64,000 nt of DNA, from assembly GCF_000719135.1 (NCBI RefSeq), contig NZ_JOEK01000008.1:186001-250000 (forward strand). The letters are read 5' to 3'. The stretch is from Streptomyces avicenniae. Lineage in GTDB: Bacteria > Actinomycetota > Actinomycetes > Streptomycetales > Streptomycetaceae. This document shows, piece after piece, positions 35,696-46,831 of the stretch (within the stretch, counting starts at the first letter, position 1; every line of letters starts with the position of its first letter). The notes beneath the pieces are model-generated. The model had not been told where the DNA came from. It searched no databases and worked only from the letters and a program-made list of their open reading frames with translations. The translations under genes and the position numbers were made by a program.

Positions 35696-36115
35696 ATGCC
35701 TGCCATCGAACTCACCGAAGAGAATTCGCCGCAACTCGCCGAAAGGTTCGGTGGATTCGAGGATGCGGTCATCGTAGGTACTCACATCCACTCGCCGCTG
35801 CCCCCCAAGGACGGCAGAAGCCTCACCGTGGACATCACGGCGGCAGATGCAACGGATGGCCACACATGGCGGCTCGTCCGGTTCACCCTCGACGGACTCA
35901 CGGCCTATCGTTTCGTCCTGGGCGAGGCATACTCCTACTACGTTCTGTCGGACGGGCTGAAACTCGACTGCTCGCCCACCGGTTGCCTCCTCGACCTCGA
36001 CCCGGGGCCCGACACATGGTTCCCGGAACAAGTACAGCAGGAGGGCGAGTACTCCAAGCAGTACGCCATCGGCGCGCGGTGTGCGTACGAGATAATCGGT
36101 GGCCCTCTCACATGA
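35696..36115 (+). CDS. Hypothetical protein, putative second immunity gene
   Basis: The 139-residue soluble acidic protein starts at ATG 35696 after GGAG. It has alternating strands (AVIVGTHIHSPLPPKDGRSL, TVDITAADATDGHTWRLVRF) and a conserved-looking LVRFTLDGLTAYRFVLGEAYSYYVLSDGL. There is no signal peptide or membrane segment. It has the look of small bacterial immunity or SMI1/DUF-type proteins but I cannot assign a family. It lies 177 bases after the previous gene in the lower-GC patch. Confidence 0.5.
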   Translation: MPAIELTEENSPQLAERFGGFEDAVIVGTHIHSPLPPKDGRSLTVDITAADATDGHTWRLVRFTLDGLTAYRFVLGEAYSYYVLSDGLKLDCSPTGCLLDLDPGPDTWFPEQVQQEGEYSKQYAIGARCAYEIIGGPLT

Positions 36116-36217
36116 CGGTGCGCCGAAGCTTTCCGGGGGGAGGCCGCGCGGAGTGTCCGGCCGAAGCGAAGAACCGGTGACGACCGACCACCGGCTCGAA
36201 GTACCGGCGGAAAAGGC

Positions 36218-36391
36218 TGCGCGAAGTACGCGAAATTCTCCCCCGATATGCGGCACCCCGGCATCCGTACGGAAGCCTTCTGGTCCACTCCCCAGCTCGA
36301 CGCCATGCCGGACGACGAGTCGCGGGTGACCGGCCACGGCTTCGTCCGGCTGGGGGACGTGCTGCGCGCCATCGGTGGCGAAGTGCCCTGA
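36218..36391 (+). pseudogene. Gene tail fragment (unknown family)
   Basis: A frame without a credible start encodes AKYAKFSPDMRHPGIRTEAF, WSTPQLDAMPDDESRV and TGHGFVRLGDVLRAIGGEVP before a stop. The composition is protein-like and GC-typical, unlike the preceding patch. It appears to be the C-terminal end of a chromosomal gene cut off by the insertion of the lower-GC segment. Family not recognised. Confidence 0.4.
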
Positions 36392-36410
36392 CCCGTCGCC
36401 CGGCCAGCCC

Positions 36411-37157
36411 CTACGCCACCACGCCCAGGTGTTCCGCGCCCGCCGTGAGGAGGCGGCGCAGCGCCAGGCCGTCCGCCGCCACCGCCGTCACCAGCGCGGC
36501 GGAGGCGGCCAGCGGCGTCACCACCGCCGTCCCGCCGAGCAGCGCCGCCTCGGGCGGCTTGTCGGCGAACGCCGGGTCGGCGACGAGCAGTTGCCCCACC
36601 GCCCGGTGGCCGCCCAGCACCGCCCCGCCGTCGTAGCCCGGCACCCCGGGGCCGTACGCCAGTTCCTGGTCCAGCGCGACCACCCCGCCGATCCGCAGCA
36701 CCAGCCGCGCCACGAGCCGCCCCGGCTCCTCCCCCGCCCGCCCGAGGATCTGCTCCTCCCGGTAGACGAGCCGCGCCGTGTCCGCCACGTCCACACGCGT
36801 CGTCATCCGCAGGTCGCTGCGCGCCGCCGAGACGACGGGCTCGGGCAGCCACCACAGCGACGCGTCGGCCCCGACGGTCAGCGCCGTGTCGTACGTCGCC
36901 CCGTCGCCGTCCCGCCCCGGCAGCGCGATGGTCGCCGCCGCCGAGGTGACGCGCAGCGCCGCGCCAGGCAGCGCCTCGGCGGTGAGCCGCAGCCGGTCAC
37001 CGCCGAGCGGCGCGCTCATCGCGCCGACCACCGTGACCTGGCTCCAGGGACCGGCCGCCCGCGTCCGCCGCAGCGCGAACGGCCCGTCGCCCCGCAGCAG
37101 CGGCAGCGAGCCGTCCGGCGCGGCGGTGACGCGCGCGTGCGCCGTGACTCCCGTCAT
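36411..37157 (-). CDS. ureD: Urease accessory protein UreD
   Basis: The 248-residue UreD/UreH scaffold binds apo-urease and conducts nickel from UreG. Family features include [47 protein letters not shown] (where most members have W-LPQP-I) and [13 protein letters not shown]. It is the last gene of the ure operon, and its ATG overlaps the UreG stop by four bases. Confidence 0.92.
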   Translation of the reverse strand: MTGVTAHARVTAAPDGSLPLLRGDGPFALRRTRAAGPWSQVTVVGAMSAPLGGDRLRLTAEALPGAALRVTSAAATIALPGRDGDGATYDTALTVGADASLWWLPEPVVSAARSDLRMTTRVDVADTARLVYREEQILGRAGEEPGRLVARLVLRIGGVVALDQELAYGPGVPGYDGGAVLGGHRAVGQLLVADPAFADKPPEAALLGGTAVVTPLAASAALVTAVAADGLALRRLLTAGAEHLGVVA

Positions 37158-37867
37158 ACGGCGGCGGCCCGCACCGGGCGCCCGGCCGTCCAGGCGGCGA
37201 GCCGCTCCAGCACCCAGTCCGCGACCGGCCGCACGCCGTCCTCGCCGCGCAGCGACGTGAACGCCACGGGCAGGTCGCCGCGCTGCGCCTTCGCGTCCCG
37301 CGCCATGCCGTCGAGGTCGGAGCCGACGTACGGGGCGAGGTCGGTCTTGTTGACGACGAGCAGGTCGGCCGTGGTGACGCCAGGACCGCCCTTGCGCGGG
37401 ATGTCGTCCCCTGCGGCGACGTCGATGACGAAGACCTGCGCGTCCACCAGCCCCGTGGAGAAGGTCGCGGTGAGGTTGTCGCCGCCCGACTCGACGAGCA
37501 CGAGGTCGAGCGGCCCGGTGCGCTCCTCAAGCTCCTCCACCGCCTCCAGGTTGGCGGAGATGTCGTCACGGATGGCGGTGTGCGGGCAGGCGCCGGTCTC
37601 GACGGCGGCGATGCGCTCGGGCGGCAGGACGGCGTTGCGCAGCAGGAAGTCGGCGTCCTCGCGCGTGTAGATGTCGTTGGTGACGACGGCGATGGACAGC
37701 CGGTCGCGCAGCGCGCGGCACAGGGCGGCGACGGTCGCGGTCTTGCCGGAGCCGACCGGCCCGCCCAGGCCGATCCGCAGGGCGCGCCGTGTCCCGTCCG
37801 GGAGGGTCGGGGCCGCGCTGCTCCAGGTGTGGCGGTGCGGGAACGTCTCGGGGTGGTCGAGGTGCAT
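37154..37867 (-). CDS. ureG: Urease accessory GTPase UreG
   Basis: The 237-residue SIMIBI GTPase powers nickel delivery. P-loop [23 protein letters not shown], the CPH metal motif in [31 protein letters not shown] and the [12 protein letters not shown] guanine-specificity motif are all present. It has no His-rich N-terminal tail, only [15 protein letters not shown], which may help store nickel because ureE is absent. ATG 37867 has GGGAG about nine bases upstream. Confidence 0.95.
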   Translation of the reverse strand: MHLDHPETFPHRHTWSSAAPTLPDGTRRALRIGLGGPVGSGKTATVAALCRALRDRLSIAVVTNDIYTREDADFLLRNAVLPPERIAAVETGACPHTAIRDDISANLEAVEELEERTGPLDLVLVESGGDNLTATFSTGLVDAQVFVIDVAAGDDIPRKGGPGVTTADLLVVNKTDLAPYVGSDLDGMARDAKAQRGDLPVAFTSLRGEDGVRPVADWVLERLAAWTAGRPVRAAAV

Positions 37868-37880
37868 GGGGCGGGGCTCC

Positions 37881-38564
37881 CTAGGAGGCGAAGAGACGCA
37901 CGGGCCAGGCGGCGTGCTGCTGGGCGGTGATGTCGAGGAGGGGCGCGGAGGCGGCGGGCAGGTGGTCGGTGCTGCCGGTGGCGAGGACGGCCTCGGCGGC
38001 TGCGGTGGCCTGCGCGGCGACGGCGTCCATGGCGTCGGCGAGACCGGCGAGCACGGCCGTGGCGTCGAACGGGTCGAGGCTGAGCAGCCGTACGGCGGCG
38101 GTCGCGGGGCTGCTGACGGTGTCGTACGCGGCGGCCTGCGCGACGTCGTGCGGTGTCAGCCCGGCGGCGCGCGCGGTGAGGCCGAGGACGACGGGCTGGT
38201 GCAGCCCGCGCGGCCTGGTTGCGGCCACGGCGTGCAGCTCGGGCGCGGGCCAGGTGGCGCGGGCGGCGCGCAGGAGCTGGCGTCCGAGCTTGCGGGCGGT
38301 GTCGCGCAGGGCGGGCGTGGGCGTACGGGCGTCGGCTGCGGCGTCGAGCGCGTACGGGTCGCATCCGGCGCAGGCGGCTGCCGCCAGGGCGGCGGCGACC
38401 AGTCCTGTGGTGTGGAGGCGGCCCCGGCAGAAGGCGGCCAGGGTGGCGGGGCCGTCGATGCGGCCCGCGCGGACGGCGGCCTCGGCGCCGCCGGAGTGGG
38501 CGTGTGCCCCGGCGGGGAAGCGGCCGTCCGCGAGGAGCAGCAGGGCTGTGCGGCGGGTGCTCAT
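37881..38564 (-). CDS. ureF: Urease accessory protein UreF
   Basis: This 227-residue all-helical UreF forms the UreD-F-G complex with the apo-enzyme. [24 protein letters not shown] is the conserved N-terminus (FPxGxxxHSxGLE in most members). [22 protein letters not shown] is the conserved C-terminal helix. It lies 13 bases after ureC on the same strand. Confidence 0.92.
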   Translation of the reverse strand: MSTRRTALLLLADGRFPAGAHAHSGGAEAAVRAGRIDGPATLAAFCRGRLHTTGLVAAALAAAACAGCDPYALDAAADARTPTPALRDTARKLGRQLLRAARATWPAPELHAVAATRPRGLHQPVVLGLTARAAGLTPHDVAQAAAYDTVSSPATAAVRLLSLDPFDATAVLAGLADAMDAVAAQATAAAEAVLATGSTDHLPAASAPLLDITAQQHAAWPVRLFAS

Positions 38565-38577
38565 CGCGTCGCGCCTT

Positions 38578-40311
38578 CTAGAAGAGGAAGTAGCGCTGGG
38601 CGAGGGGCAGTTCGGTGGCGGGCTCCGGGACGATCGCCTCCCCGTCCACGGTGACGGTGAACGTGTCGGGGTCCACCGTGACGGACGGCCGCGCGTCGTT
38701 GAGCCGCATGTCGGCCTTGGTGACGCCCCGGGTGTTCGTGATGGCGGTGAAGGTCTTGGCGACGCCGAACCGCTCCCCGAGGTGCGCGCCGAGCCCGTCC
38801 TCCAGCGCGAGCGGGGTGACGAAGTTGAGCGAGTTGGCGGCCGGGGCGCGCCCGACGGCGCCGAACATGGGCCGGGGCAGGACGGGCTGCGGCGTGGGGA
38901 TGGACGCGTTGGCGTCGCCCATCTGGGCCCAGGCGATCTGGCCGCCCTTGAGGACGAGCTGCGGCTTCACGCCGAAGAACGCGGGGTCCCACAGCACGAG
39001 GTCGGCGAGCTTGCCCGGCTCGACGGAGCCGATCTCGTGGTCGAGGCCCTGGGCGACGGCCGGGTTGATCGTGTATTTGGCGACATAGCGGCGGGCCCGC
39101 GCGTTGTCGGCCGCGCCGTCGCCCGGCAGTGCGCCGCGCCGCCGCTTCATGACGTGCGCGGTCTGCCAGGTGCGCATGATCACCTCGCCGACGCGGCCCA
39201 TGGCCTGGGAGTCGGAGGAGATGATCGAGATGGCGCCGAGGTCGTGCAGGACGTCCTCGGCGGCGATGGTGGACGGCCTGATGCGGGACTCGGCGAAGGC
39301 CAGGTCCTCGGGGACCGACGGGTTGAGGTGGTGGCAGACCATCAGCATGTCGAGGTGTTCCTCGACGGTGTTGACGGTGTGCGGGCGCGTCGGGTTGGTG
39401 GAGCTGGGCAGGACGTTCGGCTCGGAGACGACGGTGATGATGTCGGGAGCGTGCCCGCCGCCCGCGCCCTCGGTGTGGTACGCGTGGATGCCGCGTCCGG
39501 CGATGGCGGCGAGCGTGTCGGCGACGAAGCCCGCCTCGTTCAGCGTGTCGGTGTGGATCGCGAGCTGGGCGCCCGTCTCCTCGCACACGCCCAGGCAGGC
39601 GTCGATGGCGGCGGGGGTGGCGCCCCAGTCCTCGTGGATCTTGAAGCCGACGGCGCCGCCGCGCAGCTGGGCGAGCATGGCGTCGCGCGAGACGGTGTTG
39701 CCCTTGCCGAGCAGGCCGATGTTGAGGGGGATGCCGTCGAGGGCGGCGAACATGCGGGCGAGGTGCCAGCCGCCGGGGGTGATGGTGGTGGCCTTGGTGC
39801 CCTCGGCGGGGCCCGTGCCGCCGCCGAGGAGGGTGGTGACGCCGGAGGCGAGGGCCTCGTCGGCGATGGTCGGCGAGATGAAGTGGACGTGCGCGTCGAT
39901 GGCCCCCGCGGTGAGGATCTTGCCGTTGCCCGCGATGATCTCGGTCTCGGGACCGATGACGAGGTCGGGGTGGACGCCGTCCATGGTGTCGGGGTTCCCC
40001 GCCTTGCCGAGGGCGGTGATACGGCCGTCCCTGAGGCCGACGTCCGCCTTGACGATCCCGGTGTGGTCGAGGACGACGGCGCCGGTGATCACGGTGTCGG
40101 GGGTGCCCTCGGCGCGGGTGGCGCGGGACTGGCCCATGGACTCGCGGATGACCTTGCCGCCGCCGAAGACGGCCTCGTCACCCGCCCGGCCTGGACCGCC
40201 CGCGAGGTCGTCCTCGATCTCGATCAGGAGGTCGGTGTCGGCGAGCCGCAGCCGGTCGCCGGTGGTCGGTCCGAACAGGTCGGCGTACACGGCGCGGGTC
40301 AGCTCGGCCAT
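38578..40311 (-). CDS. ureC: Urease subunit alpha
   Basis: The 577-residue catalytic subunit hydrolyses urea to ammonia and carbamate. Nickel ligands and catalytic groups are visible: [11 protein letters not shown] (two His), [10 protein letters not shown] (the Lys that is carbamylated, and His), [11 protein letters not shown] (His), [13 protein letters not shown] (His), the flap [13 protein letters not shown] (Cys/His) and [14 protein letters not shown] (Asp). The length is slightly above the usual 567-570. The ATG at 40311 is standard ([19 protein letters not shown]). It sits between ureB and ureF. Confidence 0.97.
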   Translation of the reverse strand: MAELTRAVYADLFGPTTGDRLRLADTDLLIEIEDDLAGGPGRAGDEAVFGGGKVIRESMGQSRATRAEGTPDTVITGAVVLDHTGIVKADVGLRDGRITALGKAGNPDTMDGVHPDLVIGPETEIIAGNGKILTAGAIDAHVHFISPTIADEALASGVTTLLGGGTGPAEGTKATTITPGGWHLARMFAALDGIPLNIGLLGKGNTVSRDAMLAQLRGGAVGFKIHEDWGATPAAIDACLGVCEETGAQLAIHTDTLNEAGFVADTLAAIAGRGIHAYHTEGAGGGHAPDIITVVSEPNVLPSSTNPTRPHTVNTVEEHLDMLMVCHHLNPSVPEDLAFAESRIRPSTIAAEDVLHDLGAISIISSDSQAMGRVGEVIMRTWQTAHVMKRRRGALPGDGAADNARARRYVAKYTINPAVAQGLDHEIGSVEPGKLADLVLWDPAFFGVKPQLVLKGGQIAWAQMGDANASIPTPQPVLPRPMFGAVGRAPAANSLNFVTPLALEDGLGAHLGERFGVAKTFTAITNTRGVTKADMRLNDARPSVTVDPDTFTVTVDGEAIVPEPATELPLAQRYFLF

Positions 40312-40357
40312 ACCCGTCCCCTCTCCTGGCGCGTGGCGGTGGTGGTCACAGGGGCGC

Positions 40358-40663
40358 TCACAGGGCGCCGCCGGTCTCGCCGCGCAGTCCCGGCACGACG
40401 CGGCGCCCGGCCAGCGGCACCAGCTCGACCTCGACCGGGATGCCAGGTTCGAAGCGGACGGCGGTGCCGGCGGCGATCGCGAGGCGCTTGCCGCGCGCGG
40501 CGGCGCGGTCGAAGGCGAGCCCCGGGTTGGCCTCGGCGAAGTGGTAGTGCGAGCCGACCTGGACGGGCCGGTCGGCGGCGTTGACGACGGTGAGCCGGGT
40601 GACGGGGGCGCCCTCGTTGAGCACCACGGGCGTGTCGGTGTACAGGATCTCCCCGGGGATCAC
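40358..40663 (-). CDS. ureB: Urease subunit beta
   Basis: The 101-residue UreB starts at GTG 40663 ([20 protein letters not shown]), with GGGAGG five bases before. A longer ATG at 40690 overlaps ureA but adds MSGREEGGP, which is not in the family. Conserved [18 protein letters not shown] and [21 protein letters not shown] [15 protein letters not shown] are present. It is a structural subunit of the (UreABC)3 trimer. Confidence 0.94.
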   Translation of the reverse strand: MIPGEILYTDTPVVLNEGAPVTRLTVVNAADRPVQVGSHYHFAEANPGLAFDRAAARGKRLAIAAGTAVRFEPGIPVEVELVPLAGRRVVPGLRGETGGAL

Positions 40664-40686
40664 GGGGCCTCCCTCCTCCCGCCCGC

Positions 40687-42242
<1,556 letters not shown>

Positions 42243-42250
42243 CGTGACGC

Positions 42251-42284
42251 GCCCCGGCCGCCGCGCACGCGGGGCGGCCGGGGC
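42251..42284. terminator. Hairpin between asd and DUF5685-like gene
   Basis: A 12-bp perfect inverted repeat (GCCCCGGCCGCC / GGCGGCCGGGGC) lies between two convergent stops and can serve both. Confidence 0.7.
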
Positions 42285-42293
42285 GGGGCGGGG

Positions 42294-43523
42294 TCAGCAG
42301 TTGCAGTCGCAGGAGCAGCCGTCGCAGCAGCACCCGTCACAGCACCCGCCGCCCCCCTCGCCGCCCCCGCCGCCGCAGCAGTTGCAGGTCTGGCAGCAGT
42401 CGGCGCACTGGCCGCAGGGCTCCGCGTAATGGCAGGCACCGTGCCGCTCGTTGCCCGACCAGGGGCCGTCGTAGCTCTCGGCGCAGCAGATCTGGCAGGT
42501 GCAGAAGAGCCCGGCCGCCATCGCGCAGCCCGACCAGAAGCCGCGCCGCTTCCCCCGGCGGCCTGGCGGCTCGGGCAGGCCGGGGAAGTCCGGCAGGTCG
42601 GGGAGGCCGGGCGGCAGCGGCGTACGGGTGTCGCCGGACCCGTGGGCGTGGGTGTGGCCGCCGTGCGCGTGGCCGCCGAAGGCGCGGTCCACCGAGCGGC
42701 CGACCTCGTGCGCCAGCAGCAGGTGCGCCAGCTTGTCGTCGGTGAACTCGGCGTCCCGCAGCGCCAGGCGGATGCCGGTGACCGCCTCGTCGCACAGCCG
42801 CCGGATCTCGGGCAGCGGCGTGCCGGTGGCGTCGATCGGGTTCCACGCGCCGTTGCGCCGGTCGTCCTCCAGGTCCTCCACGGCGTCCAGCAGGTGCGCG
42901 AGGCGGCCGAAGAGCCCGCCCGCCTCGGCCAGCGGCCCCGCGTTGCCCGGCCGTCCCGCCAGCTGCGCGGTGTGGGCGAACGCGGCGGCCGTCGCCGTCT
43001 CCACCGGCTCGGTCACGGCCAGCACGGACGTCCCCGGCCCCGCCAGCCCCTCCACCTCGGGCTGCCGCGCCACGGCGTCCACCAGCACGGACGTGTCGAA
43101 GCCCACCGACTCCCCCGACCGCGCGCCCGCCACGTCCCAGCCGGAGGCCACCCGCCGCGCCGCGCCGGCGAGGACGGGCCGGGCGAACACACCGTCCCCG
43201 TCCGCCACATGGTCACGCAGCTTGGCCGAGGCCAGGACGAGGGAGACCACCGCCGCGAGCCGCGCGCCCTCGTCCGCCGCGACCGACGCCGTCCGCATCC
43301 CGCGCAGCGCGCACGGCCCCGCGGTCCGCCGTACCCGCGCCTCCGCAGGCGCCTGGGCGGCGAACAGGACGGATATCAGCAGCCCGTCGTAGTTCGTGGC
43401 GATCCGCGCCGCCTGCCCCCGCATCCCCCGCAGGGCCAGACACAGCCCGCACAGATGCCCCATCCACTCGCCGAACAGCCCCTCGGACAGCCGGTGCCTG
43501 CACGGCCGCACGATTCCGAACAT
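42294..43523 (-). CDS. DUF5685-like protein with cysteine-rich tail
   Basis: The 409-residue protein starts MFGIVRPCRHRLSEGLFGEWMGHLCGLCLALRG, split here at the MGHLCGLC core, which is characteristic of actinobacterial DUF5685 proteins of unknown function. Residues 50-290 are helical. A His-rich patch HAHGGHTHAHGSGD comes at about 293-306, then a Pro-rich linker, a hydrophobic GCAMAAGLFCTCQICC segment, and a tail with 21 Cys in the final 70 residues. The tail could bind metal or form disulfides. No operon partner; a strong terminator lies just upstream, so it has its own promoter. Confidence 0.8.
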   Translation of the reverse strand: MFGIVRPCRHRLSEGLFGEWMGHLCGLCLALRGMRGQAARIATNYDGLLISVLFAAQAPAEARVRRTAGPCALRGMRTASVAADEGARLAAVVSLVLASAKLRDHVADGDGVFARPVLAGAARRVASGWDVAGARSGESVGFDTSVLVDAVARQPEVEGLAGPGTSVLAVTEPVETATAAAFAHTAQLAGRPGNAGPLAEAGGLFGRLAHLLDAVEDLEDDRRNGAWNPIDATGTPLPEIRRLCDEAVTGIRLALRDAEFTDDKLAHLLLAHEVGRSVDRAFGGHAHGGHTHAHGSGDTRTPLPPGLPDLPDFPGLPEPPGRRGKRRGFWSGCAMAAGLFCTCQICCAESYDGPWSGNERHGACHYAEPCGQCADCCQTCNCCGGGGGEGGGGCCDGCCCDGCSCDCNC

Positions 43524-43552
43524 CCCCTGTTCCCCCCTGCTACGGCACGCAG

Positions 43553-43587
43553 CGGAGCCCCCGGTCCCTGTCGGACCGGGGGCTCCG
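43553..43587. terminator. Hairpin after S1 protease 1
   Basis: A 15-bp perfect inverted repeat (CGGAGCCCCCGGTCC / GGACCGGGGGCTCCG) with a 5-base loop sits 34 bases after the protease stop on the minus strand. Confidence 0.75.
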
Positions 43588-43621
43588 TGAAGCGACGTGC
43601 CGGTGATCTGACGGTCTACCG

Positions 43622-44713
43622 CTACGGGATCGTAGCCCCCACCGCGGCGAGCGCGTCCGTCACGGGGTAGAAGAACGTCGTGCCGCCCGACGTGCAGTTG
43701 CCGCTGCCGCCCGAGGTGAGCCCGATGGCGTTGCTGCCGTCGAACAACGCGCCGCCGCTGTCGCCCGGTTCGGCGCACACGGTGGTCTGGATGGTGCCTT
43801 CCACCGTGCCCTGCGGGTAGCGCACGGCGACGTCCACGGCGGTCACCTCGCCGTCGTGGAGACCGGTGGTGCTGCCACTGCGCTGCACGCTCTGACCGAC
43901 CGTCGCCTCGGCGGCGCCGGTGATCTCCTGCGTGGTGCCGTCGTACAGGAACACCGCGCTCGGGTGGTCGGGCGCCGGGGCCGAGTACTCGACCAGCGCG
44001 TAGTCGGCGCCGGGGAACTGCCCAGCGGTGAGGGTGCCGAGGGCCGGGCCGCCCGAGGAGGCGGACCAGGAGCTGCCGACGCTCCCGCAGTGCCCCGCGG
44101 TCAGGAAGCCCGCGGAGCCGCCGATCGAGACGTTGAACCCGAGCGAGCAGCGCGCGCCCGAGCTGTAGATGGCCTCGCCGCCCGCGATGAAGGGCTGGAA
44201 CTCCCCTGCCACCGCGTCGAGCGAGGCGCGCGCGCCCAGTTCGGCGACGGAGGCCCGCAGGTCGGCCAGGGACGCGCCGCGCACCGTGCTGTCGGTGGTG
44301 ACGCGGACCGTGTTGGAGACCGGGTCCACGGCCCAGGCGGTGCCGGCGACGGCGAATCCGGCGACGGCGTCCTTCACCTCGTCCAGTTCGGCGAGGCTGT
44401 GCCGGACGACGCGGGCCTCGGCGCCCGCGCTGCGGACGGTCGCGGCGGCCGTCTCGTCCGTGACGTTGACCACGAGCGTGCCCGAGTCGGCGTCGTAGTA
44501 GGTACCACCCGAGGTCTCGGGCGTGAGTTGCGCGGAGAGTGAGGCCGCGAGGGTGCCCGCCTCGGCTGAGGAGAGAACCTGCGGAGCGGCCGTGGGGACC
44601 GCTGCGGACTCGGCGTTCGCCTCCGCGACGGCGAAGGTGCCGGCGAAGAGGGCCGCGATTCCGGTCGCGGCGGCGGCGACACGTCGCCGGTGTGACGTAC
44701 GTCGGTGTGTCAC
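43622..44713 (-). CDS. S1 family serine protease (streptogrisin type), copy 1
   Basis: The 363-residue secreted preproprotease starts at GTG 44713 with AGGAGG seven bases upstream. It has a twin-basic signal peptide (THRRTSHRRRVAAAATGIAA, cleaved near AEA), an alpha-lytic-type prodomain to about residue 175, and a mature domain from about IAGGEAIYSSGARCSLGF. The triad is His in FLTAGHCG, Asp in GADYALVEY and Ser in [12 protein letters not shown]. It is similar to the neighbouring copy but has a longer prodomain. The Arg-rich signal suggests Tat or Sec export with slow release. Confidence 0.92.
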   Translation of the reverse strand: MTHRRTSHRRRVAAAATGIAALFAGTFAVAEANAESAAVPTAAPQVLSSAEAGTLAASLSAQLTPETSGGTYYDADSGTLVVNVTDETAAATVRSAGAEARVVRHSLAELDEVKDAVAGFAVAGTAWAVDPVSNTVRVTTDSTVRGASLADLRASVAELGARASLDAVAGEFQPFIAGGEAIYSSGARCSLGFNVSIGGSAGFLTAGHCGSVGSSWSASSGGPALGTLTAGQFPGADYALVEYSAPAPDHPSAVFLYDGTTQEITGAAEATVGQSVQRSGSTTGLHDGEVTAVDVAVRYPQGTVEGTIQTTVCAEPGDSGGALFDGSNAIGLTSGGSGNCTSGGTTFFYPVTDALAAVGATIP

Positions 44714-45423
44714 GCTCTTTTCCTCCTGTGGGGGGTGGAGCCAGGGCTCCGGAGAGAGCATGAACCCGGCCAACCCGGCGCGGGCCAGTCACGTTCATGC
44801 CAAGCGATACCGGCGAGTATCCGAGTCCGCAGGGCGCCGCACAAGGCCGAGAACTTGCCCCAGCCATATGAGCACACCGGTAGGGGTAATGCGCGTAAAC
44901 CATCCAGAACACTCCGGGTTTTCCTGCGCGGGACGGACAGCCCGGGGACACCTTGCGCATGCGTACGCTCGCGGGGCGTGGCGACATCCACCCCGTCGAG
45001 TGGTCTGGACCTGTCTGGAAATCGCCGGTGGCTACGCGCGTTTCACCCACATACCCGTCCGCTCGAACAGATGTGAGGTGACGCGCGTCACGGCGCGGGC
45101 GCCCCGCCGTCCGTCCGCCGCGCCCGGCGGGTGGCGGGCCGTCAGGAGGCCGCCGTGCGCGCCGGACAAGGCCGCGCGCAGGGCCGTCGGGCGGAGCGCG
45201 GGGAACACCGCGGGGCGGGCCGTACGCGCAGGTCACGGGCGTACGCGGGCTCGTGCGGCCTCGTGCGGCCCCGGGCGCCGGACGGGCGTCGCGGCCGACG
45301 GCGCGGCAGGGGAAGGCGCCTGAGCCGCCGTCCGCCCACGCGTCCCCGCACCGCCCCGCACCGCCTCGCACGGGCCACGTGGCGGCGGGGACCACAGGAC
45401 GACACCACCGGCGGACACACGCA
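44714..45423. other. Intergenic region between two S1 proteases
   Basis: No gene is supported. The first 350 bases are of mixed composition with promoter potential for protease 1. The rest (about 45080-45420) is extremely GC-rich and gives only low-complexity Arg/Pro frames on both strands. Confidence 0.5.
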
Positions 45424-45457
45424 CCGGGCACGGCCGCGCCCCCGCGGCCGTGCCCGG
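45424..45457. terminator. Hairpin A after S1 protease 2
   Basis: A 15-bp perfect inverted repeat (CCGGGCACGGCCGCG / CGCGGCCGTGCCCGG) around CCCC. It is the second of two tandem hairpins. Confidence 0.65.
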
Positions 45458-45464
45458 AACAGCA

Positions 45465-45499
45465 CTGCGCCCCGCCGGTCGGGGACCGGCGGGGCGCAG
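45465..45499. terminator. Hairpin B after S1 protease 2
   Basis: A 16-bp perfect inverted repeat (CTGCGCCCCGCCGGTC / GACCGGCGGGGCGCAG) around GGG lies 24 bases after the protease stop on the minus strand. Confidence 0.75.
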
Positions 45500-45523
45500 C
45501 GTCCTGCGGAGGTGCGTCGTGCG

Positions 45524-46444
45524 TCAGAGGATGGTCGCCCCGTAGGCGCTCAGGGCCTCGACGACCGGCTGGAAGTACGTCGTGCCGCCGACGCTGCAGT
45601 TGCCGTTGCCGCCGGAGGTGAGGCCGAGGGCGGTGCGGCCGGAGAACAGCGGGCCACCACTGTCGCCGGGCTCGGCGCAGATGTTGGTCCTGATCAGGCC
45701 GGAGACGATGTCACCGCCGCCGTAGTTCACCGTGTAGTTGAGACCGGTGATCGAGCCGCTGCGCAGGCCGGTGGTGCTGCCGGAGCGCTGCGCCGCCTGG
45801 CCGACCGACGGGTTCGCGGCGCCGGTGATGTCCACCGTGGTGCCGTTGTACAGGTTGACCACGCCGGGACGCGGGACGGACGCGTTGTCGTACCGCACCA
45901 GGCCGTAGTCGTTGCCCGGGAAGCTGGAGCCGACCGTCGGGCCGATGTACGTGGTCAGCGACGGGTTGGTGTACCAGCCGGGGTAGCCGTCCGTGCAGTG
46001 GCCCGCCGTCAGGAAGTACGCGGCGCCGCCGATCGAGACGTTGAAGCCCGCCGAGCAGCGCCAGCCGAGGGAGGCGTAGATCGGGTCGCCACCGGCCAGG
46101 TACCGCTCCAGCGTGCCCTCGGTGCGCTCCACCGTCAGGGCGCCGGAGAGGGCGCCCGCGCTGCTGCGCAGCTCGGCGATCTCGGCGTTCGAGACCGTCT
46201 CGTCCGCGGTCACGACGACGCGGCCCGACTGCTTGTCCACCGTCCAGGCCGTGCCCGCGACGTCGGCGTCGAGCACCGCGGCGCTGGCGGCCGACAGCTG
46301 CGAGGAGCTGAAGGTGGAGACCGGCTCGGCCGAGGCCGTGCTCGGCATGACGAACGCGGCGGCGGCGAGCAGGCCGGACGCCGCGGCGGCCAGGCGGAGC
46401 CGACGGGACATCCGCCCGTGGGGGTTGGTGCGCTTCAAACCCAC
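45524..46444 (-). CDS. S1 family serine protease (streptogrisin type), copy 2
   Basis: The 306-residue secreted protease starts at GTG 46444 with GGAGG six bases upstream. It has a signal peptide ([20 protein letters not shown], cleaved near ASA), a short prodomain to about residue 120 and a mature chymotrypsin-like domain ([20 protein letters not shown]). The triad is [18 protein letters not shown] and [12 protein letters not shown]. The prodomain is about half that of copy 1, so this is the streptogrisin A/B-like form. It is monocistronic and ends in two hairpins. Confidence 0.92.
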   Translation of the reverse strand: MGLKRTNPHGRMSRRLRLAAAASGLLAAAAFVMPSTASAEPVSTFSSSQLSAASAAVLDADVAGTAWTVDKQSGRVVVTADETVSNAEIAELRSSAGALSGALTVERTEGTLERYLAGGDPIYASLGWRCSAGFNVSIGGAAYFLTAGHCTDGYPGWYTNPSLTTYIGPTVGSSFPGNDYGLVRYDNASVPRPGVVNLYNGTTVDITGAANPSVGQAAQRSGSTTGLRSGSITGLNYTVNYGGGDIVSGLIRTNICAEPGDSGGPLFSGRTALGLTSGGNGNCSVGGTTYFQPVVEALSAYGATIL

Positions 46445-46831
46445 TTGATCCTCCAGGTAAGGAATCCGGAGCCCATGGCTGTCTGGGCAGGGGTGAGGCG
46501 TGGCCAGGGACGGCGGACGGGGCGCCCCGTCCGCCATGACCCTGACAAGCGCTGGTGCAGAGTCTTCTCACCGCCGACGCCGTTGAAAAGAACGCCTTTT
46601 GGACACCGCGCGCACGCTTCCGTCACCCAATCGGCGGGCCGCGTGAAACTTACTCGCAGTCAGCATGCGTGAACGGCAACGCCGCTGATGAAGCCGCACA
46701 TCGAATGCACCAGAACCGTCACGAAAACGGGATCGGATGGGCATACCCTTGGCGCATCATCCGCATGATGGACGACCATGGGGGGGATGCGGACGGGGTT
46801 AGGCCGCCGCCCGGGAGGAGAGGAGGCATCC
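46445..46831. other. Divergent promoter region, protease 2 and SepF-like gene
   Basis: There is no gene. The middle part (about 46560-46760) is less GC-rich, as expected for promoters, with short GCAT/ATGC-type inverted motifs such as CGCATCATCCGCATGATG at 46752-46769. I cannot assign -35/-10 boxes with confidence. Confidence 0.4.

Noticed and set aside
42294..45431. A 1045-residue minus-strand ORF spanning DUF5685-like gene and far upstream
   Set aside because: Only the last 409 residues (from ATG 43523) are a recognisable protein. The rest is Arg/Pro/Gly-rich antisense of the S1 protease frame.
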